This document shows positions 18,406 to 28,277 of a DNA stretch of 49,736 nt, piece after piece. The stretch covers positions 1 to 49,736 of the forward strand of contig JAATFO010000125.1 of the NCBI GenBank assembly GCA_015655145.1, in the 5' to 3' direction. This DNA is from Enterobacterales bacterium. Its GTDB lineage: Bacteria > Pseudomonadota > Gammaproteobacteria > Enterobacterales > Enterobacteriaceae. Both the position numbers and the translations under genes were made by a program. The notes beneath the pieces are model-generated. The model saw nothing but the letters and a program-made list of their open reading frames with translations, ran no database searches and had not been told where the DNA came from. Position 1 is the first letter of the stretch, and each line of letters begins with the position of its first letter.

Positions 18406-18548
18406 TTAAGGTCATCCACTACGCACGGTCATATTCGCGTGATAGAGTCCGGGTGCATACAGTAATACTGACGGCTCCCGCCGTAACGTCTTAACAAAAA
18501 CAACGCGCGCTCTTATTCGTCAGCGCGTACTAATAAGAGGTGTGTTTT

Positions 18549-20471
18549 ATGTCCTCATCAGTCAAGGTCAAAGTTCAGAGCTTTGGCCGCTTCCTGAGTA
18601 ACATGGTGATGCCAAATATCGGGGCGTTTATCGCCTGGGGTATCATCACAGCCTTGTTTATTCCAACTGGCTGGCTGCCAAACGCAACCCTGGCGAAGCT
18701 GGTTGGCCCGATGATTAGTTATCTGTTGCCACTGCTCATTGGTTATACCGGTGGCCGTCTGGTCGGTGGCGATCGCGGCGGCGTCGTTGGCGCAATCACC
18801 ACGATGGGGGTGATTGTCGGCGCGGATATGCCGATGTTCCTCGGTTCAATGATTGCCGGCCCTCTGGGCGGCTGGGCAATTAGAGCGTTCGATCGCCAGG
18901 TCGACGGTAAAATCAAAAGCGGCTTCGAAATGCTGGTTAACAACTTCTCTGCCGGTATCATCGGTATGTTGTTGGCTATTCTGGCGTTTCTCGCCATCGG
19001 TCCGTTGGTGGAAGGCCTGTCACATATTCTGGCCACCGGCGTTAATCTGATGGTACAACATGATTTGCTGCCGTTAACGTCCATCTTCGTTGAACCAGCA
19101 AAAATCCTGTTCCTCAACAATGCCATCAATCACGGTATTTTCTCACCGTTAGGTATTCAACAAGCCAGTGAAGCCGGCAAGTCCGTCTTTTTCCTGATTG
19201 AAGCTAACCCTGGTCCGGGGATGGGCGTGCTGGTGGCCTACATGTTCTTTGGCCGTGGCAATGCGAAACAATCTGCCGGTGGTGCCGCCATCATTCACTT
19301 CTTTGGCGGTATCCATGAAATATATTTCCCTTATGTGCTGATGAACCCACGTTTACTGCTCGCGGTGATTCTTGGCGGTATGACGGGCGTGTTTACCCTG
19401 ACCCTGTTAAACGGCGGTCTGGTTTCACCGGCATCGCCCGGCTCCATTCTGGCGGTGCTGGCAATGACGCCAAAAGGAACCTACGGGGCTAATATCACGG
19501 CGATTATCGCCGCCTTTGCCGTCTCCTTTATTGTGTCTTCTGTGCTGCTGAAAACCAGCAAAGTAAAAGAAGAAGATGATGATATCGACGCAGCGGCGCA
19601 GCGGGTGAAAGAGATGAAGGCACAATCCAAAGGCCTGCCGACAGGTGCTGAGGCGGTTAACGGCGATCTGAGCCATGTGCGTAAAATCATCGTCGCCTGT
19701 GATGCCGGAATGGGTTCCAGCGCTATGGGGGCTGGCGTGCTGCGTAAAAAAATCAACGCGGCGGGACTTAGCGACATTTCTGTCACCAATACCGCCATTG
19801 ATGCGCTGCCTTCCGATGTCGATCTGGTGATTACACACCGCGATTTGACTGAACGCGCCATGCGCCAGGCGCCGCATGCGCAACACATTTCACTGACTAA
19901 CTTCCTTGACAGCGCACTGTACAACGATTTAACAGCCCGTCTGCTGGAAGCTAACCGCAGTGCGGACCACCGCGAAAAAGTAGAGGCCACGCTAAACGAC
20001 AGTTTCGACAGTTCCCCGAATAACCTGTTCAAACTGGGGGAAAACAATGTGTTCCTTGGTCAGCATGCCGCCACCAAAGAACAGGCAATTCGTTTTGCCG
20101 GTGAACAGTTGGTTAAAGGCGGCTATGTCGAGCCAGAATATGTCGCTGCTATGCTGGATCGCGAAAAACTGACCTCCACTTACCTCGGTGAGTCGATCGC
20201 GGTACCCCACGGTACGATAGAAGCGAAAGACCGGGTACTGAAAACCGGCGTGGTATTTTGCCAGTATCCGGATGGTGTGCGTTTTGGCGAAGAAGAGCAT
20301 GACATTGCACGTCTGGTGATTGGTATCGCGGCCCGCAACAATGAACATATCCAGGTGATTAGCAGTCTGACCAATGCTCTCGATGATGAGCACGTAATAG
20401 AGAAACTGGCCACCACCACCCGCGTACAGGACGTATTGGATCTGCTTGGGGGTAAGACCACCACAGTGTGA
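18549..20471 (+). CDS. mtlA: Mannitol-specific PTS enzyme IICBA
   Basis: This 640-aa protein imports mannitol and phosphorylates it to mannitol 1-phosphate. The membrane IIC domain is residues 1-340 (NMVMPNIGAFIAWG, GGIHEIYFPYVLMNP). IIB (about 380-470) has the phosphocysteine in IIVACDAGMGSS. IIA (about 495-640) has the active His in GESIAVPHGT. The ATG at 18549 is chosen since AAGAGG lies 8 bp before it and it matches the E. coli N-terminus; the GTG at 18540 overlaps that site. It is first of the mtlADR operon, under CRP and MtlR control. Confidence 0.98.
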   Translation: MSSSVKVKVQSFGRFLSNMVMPNIGAFIAWGIITALFIPTGWLPNATLAKLVGPMISYLLPLLIGYTGGRLVGGDRGGVVGAITTMGVIVGADMPMFLGSMIAGPLGGWAIRAFDRQVDGKIKSGFEMLVNNFSAGIIGMLLAILAFLAIGPLVEGLSHILATGVNLMVQHDLLPLTSIFVEPAKILFLNNAINHGIFSPLGIQQASEAGKSVFFLIEANPGPGMGVLVAYMFFGRGNAKQSAGGAAIIHFFGGIHEIYFPYVLMNPRLLLAVILGGMTGVFTLTLLNGGLVSPASPGSILAVLAMTPKGTYGANITAIIAAFAVSFIVSSVLLKTSKVKEEDDDIDAAAQRVKEMKAQSKGLPTGAEAVNGDLSHVRKIIVACDAGMGSSAMGAGVLRKKINAAGLSDISVTNTAIDALPSDVDLVITHRDLTERAMRQAPHAQHISLTNFLDSALYNDLTARLLEANRSADHREKVEATLNDSFDSSPNNLFKLGENNVFLGQHAATKEQAIRFAGEQLVKGGYVEPEYVAAMLDREKLTSTYLGESIAVPHGTIEAKDRVLKTGVVFCQYPDGVRFGEEEHDIARLVIGIAARNNEHIQVISSLTNALDDEHVIEKLATTTRVQDVLDLLGGKTTTV

Positions 20472-20483
20472 TCACTGTCGGTG

Positions 20484-20515
20484 ACTACGCCGGCGCGTGA
20501 TTTCGCCGACGTAGT
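20484..20515 (+). other. Intercistronic hairpin between mtlA and mtlD
   Basis: A 12-bp stem with one mismatch (ACTACGCCGGCG / CGCCGACGTAGT) and an 8-nt loop lies in the 110-bp mtlA-mtlD gap, without a T run. It may stabilise the upstream message or attenuate read-through. Confidence 0.55.
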
Positions 20516-20581
20516 TGATACATGATCATTCATCAGGGTCCGGCATATCCGGCCCCTTGTGACTTTACAGGTAATAACACA

Positions 20582-21730
20582 ATGAAAGCACTCCATTTTG
20601 GCGCCGGTAACATTGGGCGCGGTTTTATTGGTAAATTGTTGGCTGATGCCGGAATCGAACTGGTCTTTGCCGATGTTAATCAGACGGTGTTAGATGCACT
20701 GAATACACGCCATGAATACCCCGTGCATGTTGTTGGTGAGAATGCACAAACAGAGATAGTCAAAGGGGTGAGCGCGGTAAACAGTAGCAGCACCGGGGCT
20801 ATCACGCTGATTGCGGAAGTGGATTTAGTGACCACGGCTGTCGGACCGCAGGTCCTGACGCATATCGCCGGCAGTGTCGCCAGCGGGCTGGTACAACGCT
20901 GTAATAGCGGCAATACGCAGCCGTTGAACATCATTGCCTGTGAAAACATGGTGCGCGGCACCAGCCAGTTTAAACAACAGGTACTAAACGTCCTGCCGGA
21001 GCAGTATCACGCCTGGGTTGAACAACACGTCGGATTTGTTGATTCCGCGGTTGACCGTATTGTGCCGCCCACTGGCGCAGGCAGCCATGACCCGCTGGAT
21101 GTCACCGTTGAAACGTTCAGCGAATGGATCGTCGATAAAACACAGTTCAAAGGTGAGTTGCCCACCATTGCGGGTATGGAACTCACGGACAACTTGATGG
21201 CATTTGTTGAGCGCAAGCTGTTCACGCTAAACACCGGCCATGCGATCACGGCCTATCTGGGTCAGTTAGTCGGCCATCATACGATTCGCGAGGCGATCCT
21301 GGATGAGAAAGTGCGCAGCGTGGTGACCGGCGCCATGGAAGAGAGTGGCGCGGTCTTGATCAAACGCTACGGCTTTGATGCCGCTAAGCACGCGGCGTAT
21401 ATTCAGAAAATTCTTAGCCGTTTCGAAAACCCTTATCTGAAAGATGATGTTGAACGGGTAGGTCGCCAGCCATTGCGGAAACTGAGTGCCGGTGACCGCC
21501 TGATTAAGCCGCTCCTCGGGACACTCGAATACCATTTACCCCATCCAAACCTGGTTAAAGGCATTGCCGCCGCGATGCACTACCGCAGCCAGCAGGATCC
21601 TCAGGCGCAAGAGCTCCTTAGCCTGTTGAACAAACTTGGCCCACAAGCCACACTGGCACAGATCTCCGGGCTGGATGCCAACAGCGATGTCGTTATCGCA
21701 GTGGTGCAGGCTTACAATGCCATGCCATAA
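20582..21730 (+). CDS. mtlD: Mannitol-1-phosphate 5-dehydrogenase
   Basis: This 382-aa NAD-dependent enzyme oxidises mannitol 1-phosphate to fructose 6-phosphate. The N-terminal Rossmann motif is [11 protein letters not shown] (residues 4-14); the catalytic domain has the conserved [12 protein letters not shown] and a [11 protein letters not shown] segment. Length matches E. coli MtlD. The ATG at 20582 gives the family N-terminus ([10 protein letters not shown]); the upstream extension from 20522 has no counterpart. Its stop codon overlaps the mtlR start. Confidence 0.97.
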   Translation: MKALHFGAGNIGRGFIGKLLADAGIELVFADVNQTVLDALNTRHEYPVHVVGENAQTEIVKGVSAVNSSSTGAITLIAEVDLVTTAVGPQVLTHIAGSVASGLVQRCNSGNTQPLNIIACENMVRGTSQFKQQVLNVLPEQYHAWVEQHVGFVDSAVDRIVPPTGAGSHDPLDVTVETFSEWIVDKTQFKGELPTIAGMELTDNLMAFVERKLFTLNTGHAITAYLGQLVGHHTIREAILDEKVRSVVTGAMEESGAVLIKRYGFDAAKHAAYIQKILSRFENPYLKDDVERVGRQPLRKLSAGDRLIKPLLGTLEYHLPHPNLVKGIAAAMHYRSQQDPQAQELLSLLNKLGPQATLAQISGLDANSDVVIAVVQAYNAMP

Positions 21731-22332
21731 TGCGTGCGCTCCCCGGTGAGCGCAAAGGGCGCCCACCGTTGGTGCCCCATCGCGTGATGACTGATATGCA
21801 GGCCATAATGGAACAGAAGCAGGCTTTTGAAAATCGGGTGCTTGAGCGCCTGAATTACGGTCGTTCAGTACGAAGCTTTTTAATAGCCGCTGTCGAACTG
21901 CTGGCCGAAGCCGTCAATATTTTAGTGATCCAGGTGTTTCGCAAAGATGATTATGCGGTGAAATACGCCGTTGGGCCTTTGCTCTCCGGTCAGGGCCCGC
22001 TGGGTGAGTTGTCGGTACGCCTCAAGCTAATTTATGGACTTGGGGTGATCAACCGCCATGAGTATGAGGATTGTGATCTGTTAATGGCCCTGCGTGAAGA
22101 ATTGAATCATGACGGTACGGACTACCGCTTTACCGACGATGAAATTCTTGGGCCGTTTGGCGAGCTGCACTGTGTCGCGGCCTGGCCGCCCAGACCGGAC
22201 TTTTCTACTGAGGATACGAAGTTACGCGCCATGCAACAACAACGCTATCAGCAGATTGTGCGTTCAACCATGGTGCTTTCTCTGACCGAGTTAATCTCCC
22301 GCATCAGCCTGAAGCAAGCTTTCAAAAAGTAA
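21730..22332 (+). CDS. mtlR: Mannitol operon repressor
   Basis: This 200-aa homologue of E. coli MtlR (195 aa) has VLERLNYGRSVRSFL, QVFRKDDYAVKYAV, LKLIYGLGVINR and FTDDEILGPFGELH. MtlR represses the mtl operon without a classic helix-turn-helix. The ATG at 21730 shares its A with the mtlD stop; the first 19 residues (Arg/Pro-rich) do not resemble E. coli MtlR, so translation may start at 21787 instead. Confidence 0.95.
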   Translation: MRALPGERKGRPPLVPHRVMTDMQAIMEQKQAFENRVLERLNYGRSVRSFLIAAVELLAEAVNILVIQVFRKDDYAVKYAVGPLLSGQGPLGELSVRLKLIYGLGVINRHEYEDCDLLMALREELNHDGTDYRFTDDEILGPFGELHCVAAWPPRPDFSTEDTKLRAMQQQRYQQIVRSTMVLSLTELISRISLKQAFKK

Positions 22333-22394
22333 CCCGCGAATCATCGGCTTTTCGTGTATCCTTTGCCACAGAGCCATAATTTCAGGTATTGACG

Positions 22395-22757
22395 ATGAAA
22401 GAACAGGAAAAAACCGAAATAAAACAACTGAGTGATCAACTCGATATTCTTAACCGCAAAGAAACCACATTGCTGGCATCTGGCGATGCGGAAAAGCTGG
22501 GTGAGCTGTTACAGAAAAAAGATAAGCTGATAGCAGAGATCGCGCGTCTGAAAACGCTGCGCGAGCAAAAACTGAGCCTGGAAGCACAGAAACTTCTGCT
22601 ACTGCCATTCAGTCGTGCCATCAGCAAAAAAGAGCAGGCCGATATGGGTACGCTGAAGAAAAACGTGCGTGGGCTAGTGGTCGTCCATCCCATGACCGCG
22701 CTGGGTCGCGAAATGGGCCTGAAAGAAATGACGGGCTTCGCGAAAAAATCCTTCTGA
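22395..22757 (+). CDS. yibL: Ribosome-associated protein YibL
   Basis: This 120-aa basic protein is the same length as E. coli YibL, with a predicted coiled coil (about 5-70, [14 protein letters not shown]) and a conserved C-terminus [19 protein letters not shown]. coli YibL has been found with ribosomal material; its exact role is unsettled. The ATG at 22395 matches the family; the in-frame TTG two codons earlier is less likely. It follows mtlR as in E. coli. Confidence 0.93.
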   Translation: MKEQEKTEIKQLSDQLDILNRKETTLLASGDAEKLGELLQKKDKLIAEIARLKTLREQKLSLEAQKLLLLPFSRAISKKEQADMGTLKKNVRGLVVVHPMTALGREMGLKEMTGFAKKSF

Positions 22758-22774
22758 GCAACCAACAAATCGCT

Positions 22775-22791
22775 GGCGGGAATGTCCCGCC
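22775..22791 (+). terminator. Hairpin after yibL
   Basis: A perfect 7-bp GC-rich stem (GGCGGGA / TCCCGCC) with a 3-nt loop lies 17 bp after the yibL stop. No T run follows, so termination is uncertain. Confidence 0.4.
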
Positions 22792-22829
22792 CATCCCTGG
22801 CTAAGCGAATACCCTACAGGCAGGCGAAA

Positions 22830-23771
22830 TCAATGGGGATGTATTGTCTGCTGTACCAGGCCCTGCACGTTATCCATCAATGCATAACGACGGCGGTACT
22901 CTGCGCGTTTCTTACTGGCGATCTCTTCTGGCGCTTTGCGTGGCAATGTTAGCGGCAGCGTATACAGTCCCTGGTTATCCGCTACACCATTGAGTGAAGT
23001 CCAAAACTCACTGTAACAGGCGATAAACACCGATTTCTTACTGTGCCGATAACGCCAGCGATGGAAGACATGTTGGCTATCGCCCACCGCAATAATATGT
23101 TTTATCGTGCATTCCGCCGCCAGGATAAATAATGTTTCCATAAGCAAACGTTTAGGGAACAAACCATAACAGGCTTTTGTTGCATGGCGAATGACATCAC
23201 TGGAAATATTTTTATGTGGCCCTTGTAAACCACCGATCAAAATCGTCGCATTGTTGTTACGTTGAATTATGGTAAAAGAAAGCATAGCAATAACTATATT
23301 ATTATAGCGTAGAACCAGTGTTACTTCGCCTTCGCGATCAAAATAACCAGGGGAATAAGAAATAACAAAAGACTCTCCGTCTTTGCCGTCAAATGCAGCC
23401 AATACTTTTTCAATCGGGCTTTGCAACAACTGGTATAACCCCGAGTCGGATTGGTTCTGAATAAAACGATAATGATCAATCAGCGCCTGCGCACGCGCCT
23501 TTACGCTAAAGCCAGCACACAGATAAGGACGATGAATCTTAGCCGGCAATAAACCCCGCGTCATTAATGACTGCCGCATTGCGGGTAAAGTAGCAATTTG
23601 TTGCAAATAACGAGACGTAGTTACCGGAAATAACAGTGAACGCAATAAAAACTTTATCCGAAAACGTCGACTTTGCCACAGTTTATTTGGCTGAAATTGT
23701 CCACTGACTAATTGAAAAAACAACGAACCCGGTGACGCAACAGGCGACCGGCTGAGAGTAATTATCGACAT
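22830..23771 (-). CDS. VirK/YbjX family (DUF535) protein
   Basis: This 313-aa soluble protein of the DUF535 family (E. coli YbjX, Shigella/Salmonella VirK) has RHSKKSVFIACYSEFW, GGLQGPHKN and a basic C-terminal stretch (RKAPEEIASKKRAEYRRRY). Relatives affect resistance to antimicrobial peptides and surface virulence-protein display, but the biochemical activity is unknown. It is monocistronic and convergent with yibL. The first 40 residues are basic and poorly conserved, so the start is less certain. Confidence 0.82.
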   Translation of the reverse strand: MSIITLSRSPVASPGSLFFQLVSGQFQPNKLWQSRRFRIKFLLRSLLFPVTTSRYLQQIATLPAMRQSLMTRGLLPAKIHRPYLCAGFSVKARAQALIDHYRFIQNQSDSGLYQLLQSPIEKVLAAFDGKDGESFVISYSPGYFDREGEVTLVLRYNNIVIAMLSFTIIQRNNNATILIGGLQGPHKNISSDVIRHATKACYGLFPKRLLMETLFILAAECTIKHIIAVGDSQHVFHRWRYRHSKKSVFIACYSEFWTSLNGVADNQGLYTLPLTLPRKAPEEIASKKRAEYRRRYALMDNVQGLVQQTIHPH

Positions 23772-23870
23772 GGCATTATTAAGAACATGTAGTGGTAAAC
23801 GCAGTTACTCTACAACATGAAATCTCAACGGCAGGTTAATACCAGGGGAAAGAGCAAGCAAGCAAATAAA

Positions 23871-23905
23871 TAAAAAATCCGACGCTACCAATATAACGTC
23901 GGATT
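23871..23905 (-). terminator. Rho-independent terminator of sodA
   Basis: A 9-bp perfect stem (CGTCGGATT / AATCCGACG; 23897-23905 with 23876-23884) is followed on the minus strand by TTTTTTA, 39 bp past the sodA stop. Confidence 0.85.
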
Positions 23906-23943
23906 CACCGTCATCACCACGCGTTCACGCGGCAAAGGGACAC

Positions 23944-24561
23944 TTATTTCGCTGAAGAGAAACGTGTTGCCGCTTCATCCCAGTTCACTACATTCCAGAA
24001 TGCCTTGATGTAGTCAGGACGTTTATTCTGATATTTCAGGTAGTAAGCATGCTCCCATACATCCAGACCAATGATCGGATAGCCTGAAACACCGGCGATC
24101 GCGTCACCCATCAATGGGCTGTCCTGGTTAGCGGTGGAGACCACAGCCAGTTTATCGCCTTTTTTGACCAGCCATGCCCAGCCAGAACCAAAACGGGTCG
24201 CAGCGGCTTTTTCAAATGCTTCTTTGAATGCATCAACGCTACCGAAATCTTTTTCGATGGCAGTTTTCAACGCGCCCTGTAACGTGGTACCGGTTTTCAG
24301 CCCTTTCCAGAAGAAACTGTGATTAGAATGGCCGCCTGCGTTGTTACGCAGTGCAGTTTTCTTATCGGCTGGCACTTGATCCAGCTTGGTGATCAGTTCA
24401 TCTACTGGCAGATCGGCAAACGCCGTGCCTTCCAGCGCCGCATTAGCATTGTTGATATAGGCCTGGTGGTGTTTAGTGTGATGGATTTCCATCGTCTGCT
24501 TGTCGAAATAGGGTTCCAGTGCATCGTATGCATAAGGCAGGGATGGTAGTGAATAACTCAT
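23944..24561 (-). CDS. sodA: Superoxide dismutase (Mn)
   Basis: This 205-aa cytoplasmic enzyme converts superoxide to hydrogen peroxide and oxygen. Metal ligands lie in MEIHHTKHH (near His27), NHSFFW (near His81) and the C-terminal DVWEHAYY (Asp and His). Mn rather than Fe type is indicated by GGHSNH and by close match to E. coli SodA. The start at 24561 gives the family N-terminus [20 protein letters not shown] box lies upstream on the minus strand (24635-24630) with a weak -35, as expected for an activator-dependent promoter. Confidence 0.97.
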   Translation of the reverse strand: MSYSLPSLPYAYDALEPYFDKQTMEIHHTKHHQAYINNANAALEGTAFADLPVDELITKLDQVPADKKTALRNNAGGHSNHSFFWKGLKTGTTLQGALKTAIEKDFGSVDAFKEAFEKAAATRFGSGWAWLVKKGDKLAVVSTANQDSPLMGDAIAGVSGYPIIGLDVWEHAYYLKYQNKRPDYIKAFWNVVNWDEAATRFSSAK

Positions 24562-24761
24562 GTTCATCATCTCCATTATTGTTGGGCGATACTTTTTGTT
24601 TTGGTTAGTATCGCGTAAGCAGTCGGATCATTATAGTTAAATAAATGATCGGGAAAAGGATAATCAATGCCCTTTTAACATCATGGTCATTTTGAGATGA
24701 CGTTCAACGCCGGAGCCAAACCCCGACGAGGAAAATCACAGAATGGCCTGGCTGCGTACCA

Positions 24762-26105
24762 TCACACCGCGTTTAATGCGGCCAGTGATTTATCCAGTGC
24801 ACCCACCAGCCAGTCAATATCGCTTTCCTGGAACGCTAATGGCGGACGTAGTTTCAGCACATTACCATACGGACCCGCAACCGAAGTCAGCACATGATTA
24901 TCCCGCAATTGTTCAATCACATCCAGCGCCAACGCCTTATCCGGCGTTTTACTGTCACGGTTTTGCACCAATTCGAAGCCAATAAACAGCCCGGCGCCAC
25001 GTACATCCCCCACGCAAGCATATTTATCCATCAACTTACGTAATTCCGCTAACAGCATCGCGCCGACAACACGGCTGTGCTCCTGCAAACCTTCCTCTTT
25101 GATAACACGCAGCACCGCTTGTGCCGCCGCCATGGCCACCGGATTACCGCCAAAAGTATTAAAATAGGGGATCGATTGACTGAACGCGGCGAGAACATCG
25201 CTTTTCGCCAACAAGCCCGATACCGGAATACCGTTACCCATCGGTTTACCGGTGGTAACAATATCAGGGATGACACCATGACGGGCAAACCCCCAGAAGG
25301 TATCGCCGGTACGGGCAAATCCCGGCTGCACCTCATCGGCAATGAAAATGCCGCCATTTTTATGCACCACATCCACGGCCTGCTGCAGAAAGCCCCGCGG
25401 ATTCGGTAATACGCCATCGGAAGAAAAAATGGAGTCGGCGAGGAAACCGGCAAATTTAATGCCGTGCGCGTGCATATCATCGATCTGCTTTTGAATCTCG
25501 CGAGCAAACCAGGCGCCTAAATCCGGCGTATCAACACGATAGTGATCAGGCGGCGGCACCAGGCGCGTGGTTGGAGCCAACGGCTGACCACTACCCAATG
25601 CCGGGGAAGCGCCAGAGGTTAGATCACTGGTGCCGTGGTAGGCTTCCTGGCTGACAATAATCCCGCTGCCGCCACTGTAAGCCCGGGCGACACGAATGGC
25701 TAAATCATTGGCTTCTGAACCGGTACACATATACATGGCCCGATCAATTTCCGCAGGCAATGTCGCGAGCAGCGCTTCCGAGTAATCAAGAATACGCTCA
25801 TGCAAATAACGCGTATGGGTATTCAGCATTTGCATTTGCTGATGCACCGCCGCAATCACCGCCGGGTGACAATGGCCAATGCTCGCCACATTGTTATAGG
25901 CATCCAGATATTTATCACCCGCCGCATCCCACAGATATTGTCCGGCGCCGCGCACCAGATGTACTGGCTTACGATAGAACAATCGGTAGGATTCCCCCAG
26001 TACCTTACTGCGTTTATCGGTCAGTTTGCGCACATCGGCGGTTAAACCGGCGGCATGCTCGGCTCGAAAACTGTTGGTATCCATGATGGTTGAACGTGTA
26101 GTCAT
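24762..26105 (-). CDS. Class III PLP-dependent aminotransferase
   Basis: This 447-aa fold-type I enzyme has SEANDLAIRVARAY, the PLP-contacting DEVQPGFARTG and the PLP-lysine motif TTGKPMGNGIP. It resembles the alanine-glyoxylate aminotransferase 2 / ethanolamine-phosphate phospho-lyase subgroup, so amine donor and even the reaction type (transamination or phospho-lyase) are open. GGGAG lies 6 bp before the start at 26105. It is divergent from a DeoR-type regulator, its likely controller. No transporter or kinase adjoins it to name the substrate. Confidence 0.85.
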   Translation of the reverse strand: MTTRSTIMDTNSFRAEHAAGLTADVRKLTDKRSKVLGESYRLFYRKPVHLVRGAGQYLWDAAGDKYLDAYNNVASIGHCHPAVIAAVHQQMQMLNTHTRYLHERILDYSEALLATLPAEIDRAMYMCTGSEANDLAIRVARAYSGGSGIIVSQEAYHGTSDLTSGASPALGSGQPLAPTTRLVPPPDHYRVDTPDLGAWFAREIQKQIDDMHAHGIKFAGFLADSIFSSDGVLPNPRGFLQQAVDVVHKNGGIFIADEVQPGFARTGDTFWGFARHGVIPDIVTTGKPMGNGIPVSGLLAKSDVLAAFSQSIPYFNTFGGNPVAMAAAQAVLRVIKEEGLQEHSRVVGAMLLAELRKLMDKYACVGDVRGAGLFIGFELVQNRDSKTPDKALALDVIEQLRDNHVLTSVAGPYGNVLKLRPPLAFQESDIDWLVGALDKSLAALNAV

Positions 26106-26204
26106 GGTAACTCCCGTAGCAAAATTGCGGATAGATCAGCCAGAGAATACGGCCGGAAAGTGTGCTGCCTGCCATTATCATGGCCCATTCGACAAAAAAT
26201 GCAA

Positions 26205-26240
26205 TAAAATACACAAATACAACAAAACGCACAAAAACAC
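26205..26240. promoter_or_regulatory. AT-rich direct repeats, possible regulator operator
   Basis: In the divergent gap between aminotransferase and DeoR-type genes, three 10-bp units share ACAAA (ACACAAATAC, AACAAAACGC, ACAAAAACAC), one per helical turn. DeoR-family proteins often bind such repeats. This is a guess from pattern and place. Confidence 0.3.
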
Positions 26241-26325
26241 CGTCTGATTTGCCGCACTGGTGTGGCTTTCACTGGCACCAGGCGCTAAAGTCAGGGGCCA
26301 TCGTTGTGCTACCAGGAAAAATTTT

Positions 26326-27102
26326 ATGCTGCAGGAAACGCGCTTACACCGTATTCGGGCACTGCTCACGACATTGAATCAACTCAGTACCGAGCGAATT
26401 AGCAAAGAGCTGGGCATCTCACGCGAGACCGCACGCCGCGACATGATAGAACTGGAAGCACTTGGCGTAGCGCGACGTGTTCACGGTGGCCTGGTGATGA
26501 TCAGTACCCCTCCGGAGCCGCCACTGACAATACGCAGCGCGGTGCTGGCAAAAGAAAAACGCGCCATTGCCCGTGCCGCCACCCGCTATTTACAATCGGG
26601 ACAAACGCTGTTTCTTGATGCGGGCAGCACCACCACCTTGCTGGCTGATGAGCTACGCTCGATGTCAGGACTCACCATTATCACCAACAGCTTGCCGGCA
26701 GCACTCGCCCTTAGCGCGGCTGAAGAGCACGATGCATTGAATAATCAGGTGATTTTACTGGGCGGGAACATGCTGGCGGGCGCGCCACAGACACGGGGCG
26801 AATTGACCATGAGCGAAATTTATCGTTATCGGGCGGATATCGCCCTGCTTTCCCCTGTCGGCGTCGATAGTAAAAACGGCGCCAGCAGTTTCCAGCCACA
26901 TGAAGCCGCCATCGCGCGGGCGATGACACAGCAATCCGGTCAACTCATTTTGCTGGCGGACCACAGTAAATTGGGCATCACCAGTCGCAGCATCTATGCG
27001 GCGCCCAAAGAAATCAGCCTGTTGATCACCGATGCTGGCGCAGAAAAACAGCCAGCGTTGAAGGCGCTGGAAAATGTTTTACCGCAGGTGATAGTCGCCT
27101 GA
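26326..27102 (+). CDS. DeoR/GlpR-family transcriptional regulator
   Basis: This 258-aa protein has an N-terminal winged helix (about 5-57; TERISKELGISRETARRDM) and a C-terminal DeoR sugar-phosphate sensing domain with DAGSTTTLLADEL (near 107) and DHSKLGITS. It is a ligand-responsive repressor in most relatives. The ATG at 26326 is favoured over the upstream start at 26260 because the winged helix begins right after it. Divergent placement from the class III aminotransferase suggests that it controls that gene in response to a phosphorylated metabolite. Confidence 0.88.
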   Translation: MLQETRLHRIRALLTTLNQLSTERISKELGISRETARRDMIELEALGVARRVHGGLVMISTPPEPPLTIRSAVLAKEKRAIARAATRYLQSGQTLFLDAGSTTTLLADELRSMSGLTIITNSLPAALALSAAEEHDALNNQVILLGGNMLAGAPQTRGELTMSEIYRYRADIALLSPVGVDSKNGASSFQPHEAAIARAMTQQSGQLILLADHSKLGITSRSIYAAPKEISLLITDAGAEKQPALKALENVLPQVIVA

Positions 27103-27205
27103 TTCCAGACCGATGCTGCAATCATTTGACATCGCAGGGAAACGCCCCAAAAAGAGGATGTGTTTACACAAACCGTTTTTCAGCGCCATGTCCGGGATGG
27201 TTCTG

Positions 27206-28030
27206 TCATACCAGCCGTTGGGGATGCGTATAGACTGTTGCGCGTCCGGGTTTGCTAAACCCTACCAGCGTCAAATGACTGCGTTCAGCCACCTCAACCG
27301 CCAGCCGGGTTGCCGCCGAGACAGCAAACAGGATCTCCACCCCACACATGGCTGATTTCTGTACCATTTCATAGCTGGCACGGCTGGAAATCAGCGCCGC
27401 ACCGGTAGTCCATGCCGCCTGGCTACGGTAGCCCAGCAATTTATCCAGCGCCACATGACGTCCGACATCCTCACAGCCGCCAGAAAGTTGGCCTTCGGTT
27501 GTCATCCATGCCGCCACATGCGTACACCCGGTTAACTGTCCGACCGGCTGGAAATCTTTTAGCTGGCGCAATGCACCGTCGAGATTATCGAGATCAAAGG
27601 TCTGGGTGAAGGGCAACGGCGGCACCGGTTTGCCGATTTCATTCAATTGCTCAACGCCGCAAACACCACAACCGGTACGGCCGGCCAGTGCGCGCCGTTG
27701 TTCTTTCAGTCCACTGAAGCGACGGCTGGAAAGCTCAATCTGCACTTCAATTCCCTGACAGGTGGGCACCACATCAATACCAAAGATATCCTGCGGTGTC
27801 GCAATAATGCCTTCTGACAGCGAAAAACCGATCGCAAAAGCGTCAAGATCTTTCGGGGTGGCCATCATCACCACATGTGAAATACCGTTGTAGACCAACG
27901 CCACCGGCACTTCATCCGCCAGCCAGTCTGATTGTTGACTGCTCAGCGTTGCCCGCTGCCAGACCTGAGTTTCACTCATTCCGGAGAGTTGACCCGCATG
28001 AACAGCCATTTCCTGTATCAAATCCTTCAC
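27206..28030 (-). CDS. fdhD: Formate dehydrogenase accessory sulfurtransferase FdhD
   Basis: This 274-aa protein passes sulfur from IscS to the molybdenum cofactor of formate dehydrogenases. The Cys motif GCGVCG (near 120) is the persulfide carrier; [13 protein letters not shown] and [12 protein letters not shown] form the conserved core. Length equals the E. coli family. It is divergent from fdhE. The formate dehydrogenase structural genes that E. coli has at this place are missing. Confidence 0.95.
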   Translation of the reverse strand: MKDLIQEMAVHAGQLSGMSETQVWQRATLSSQQSDWLADEVPVALVYNGISHVVMMATPKDLDAFAIGFSLSEGIIATPQDIFGIDVVPTCQGIEVQIELSSRRFSGLKEQRRALAGRTGCGVCGVEQLNEIGKPVPPLPFTQTFDLDNLDGALRQLKDFQPVGQLTGCTHVAAWMTTEGQLSGGCEDVGRHVALDKLLGYRSQAAWTTGAALISSRASYEMVQKSAMCGVEILFAVSAATRLAVEVAERSHLTLVGFSKPGRATVYTHPQRLV

Positions 28031-28277
28031 TGTTTAACCCCTGTCGGCCACAACCACACGGAATAAGTGGTATTATTTAATGCACGTTGGTTCTGTCTGG
28101 CAATTCTGAACCGATACATTGCACACCGCAAAAATTTCGCGCATAAAGGGGGGGAAACCGCCCTGATGACACAGTGAAAGGTTGGGTGGCCTCGGTCCGG
28201 GAAAAAAAGCACTCTGCGCGCAAGTATTGCGCTGTTTATGTACCTGCACAGCCAACGAAAAACAGGAAAAGCCCCTG

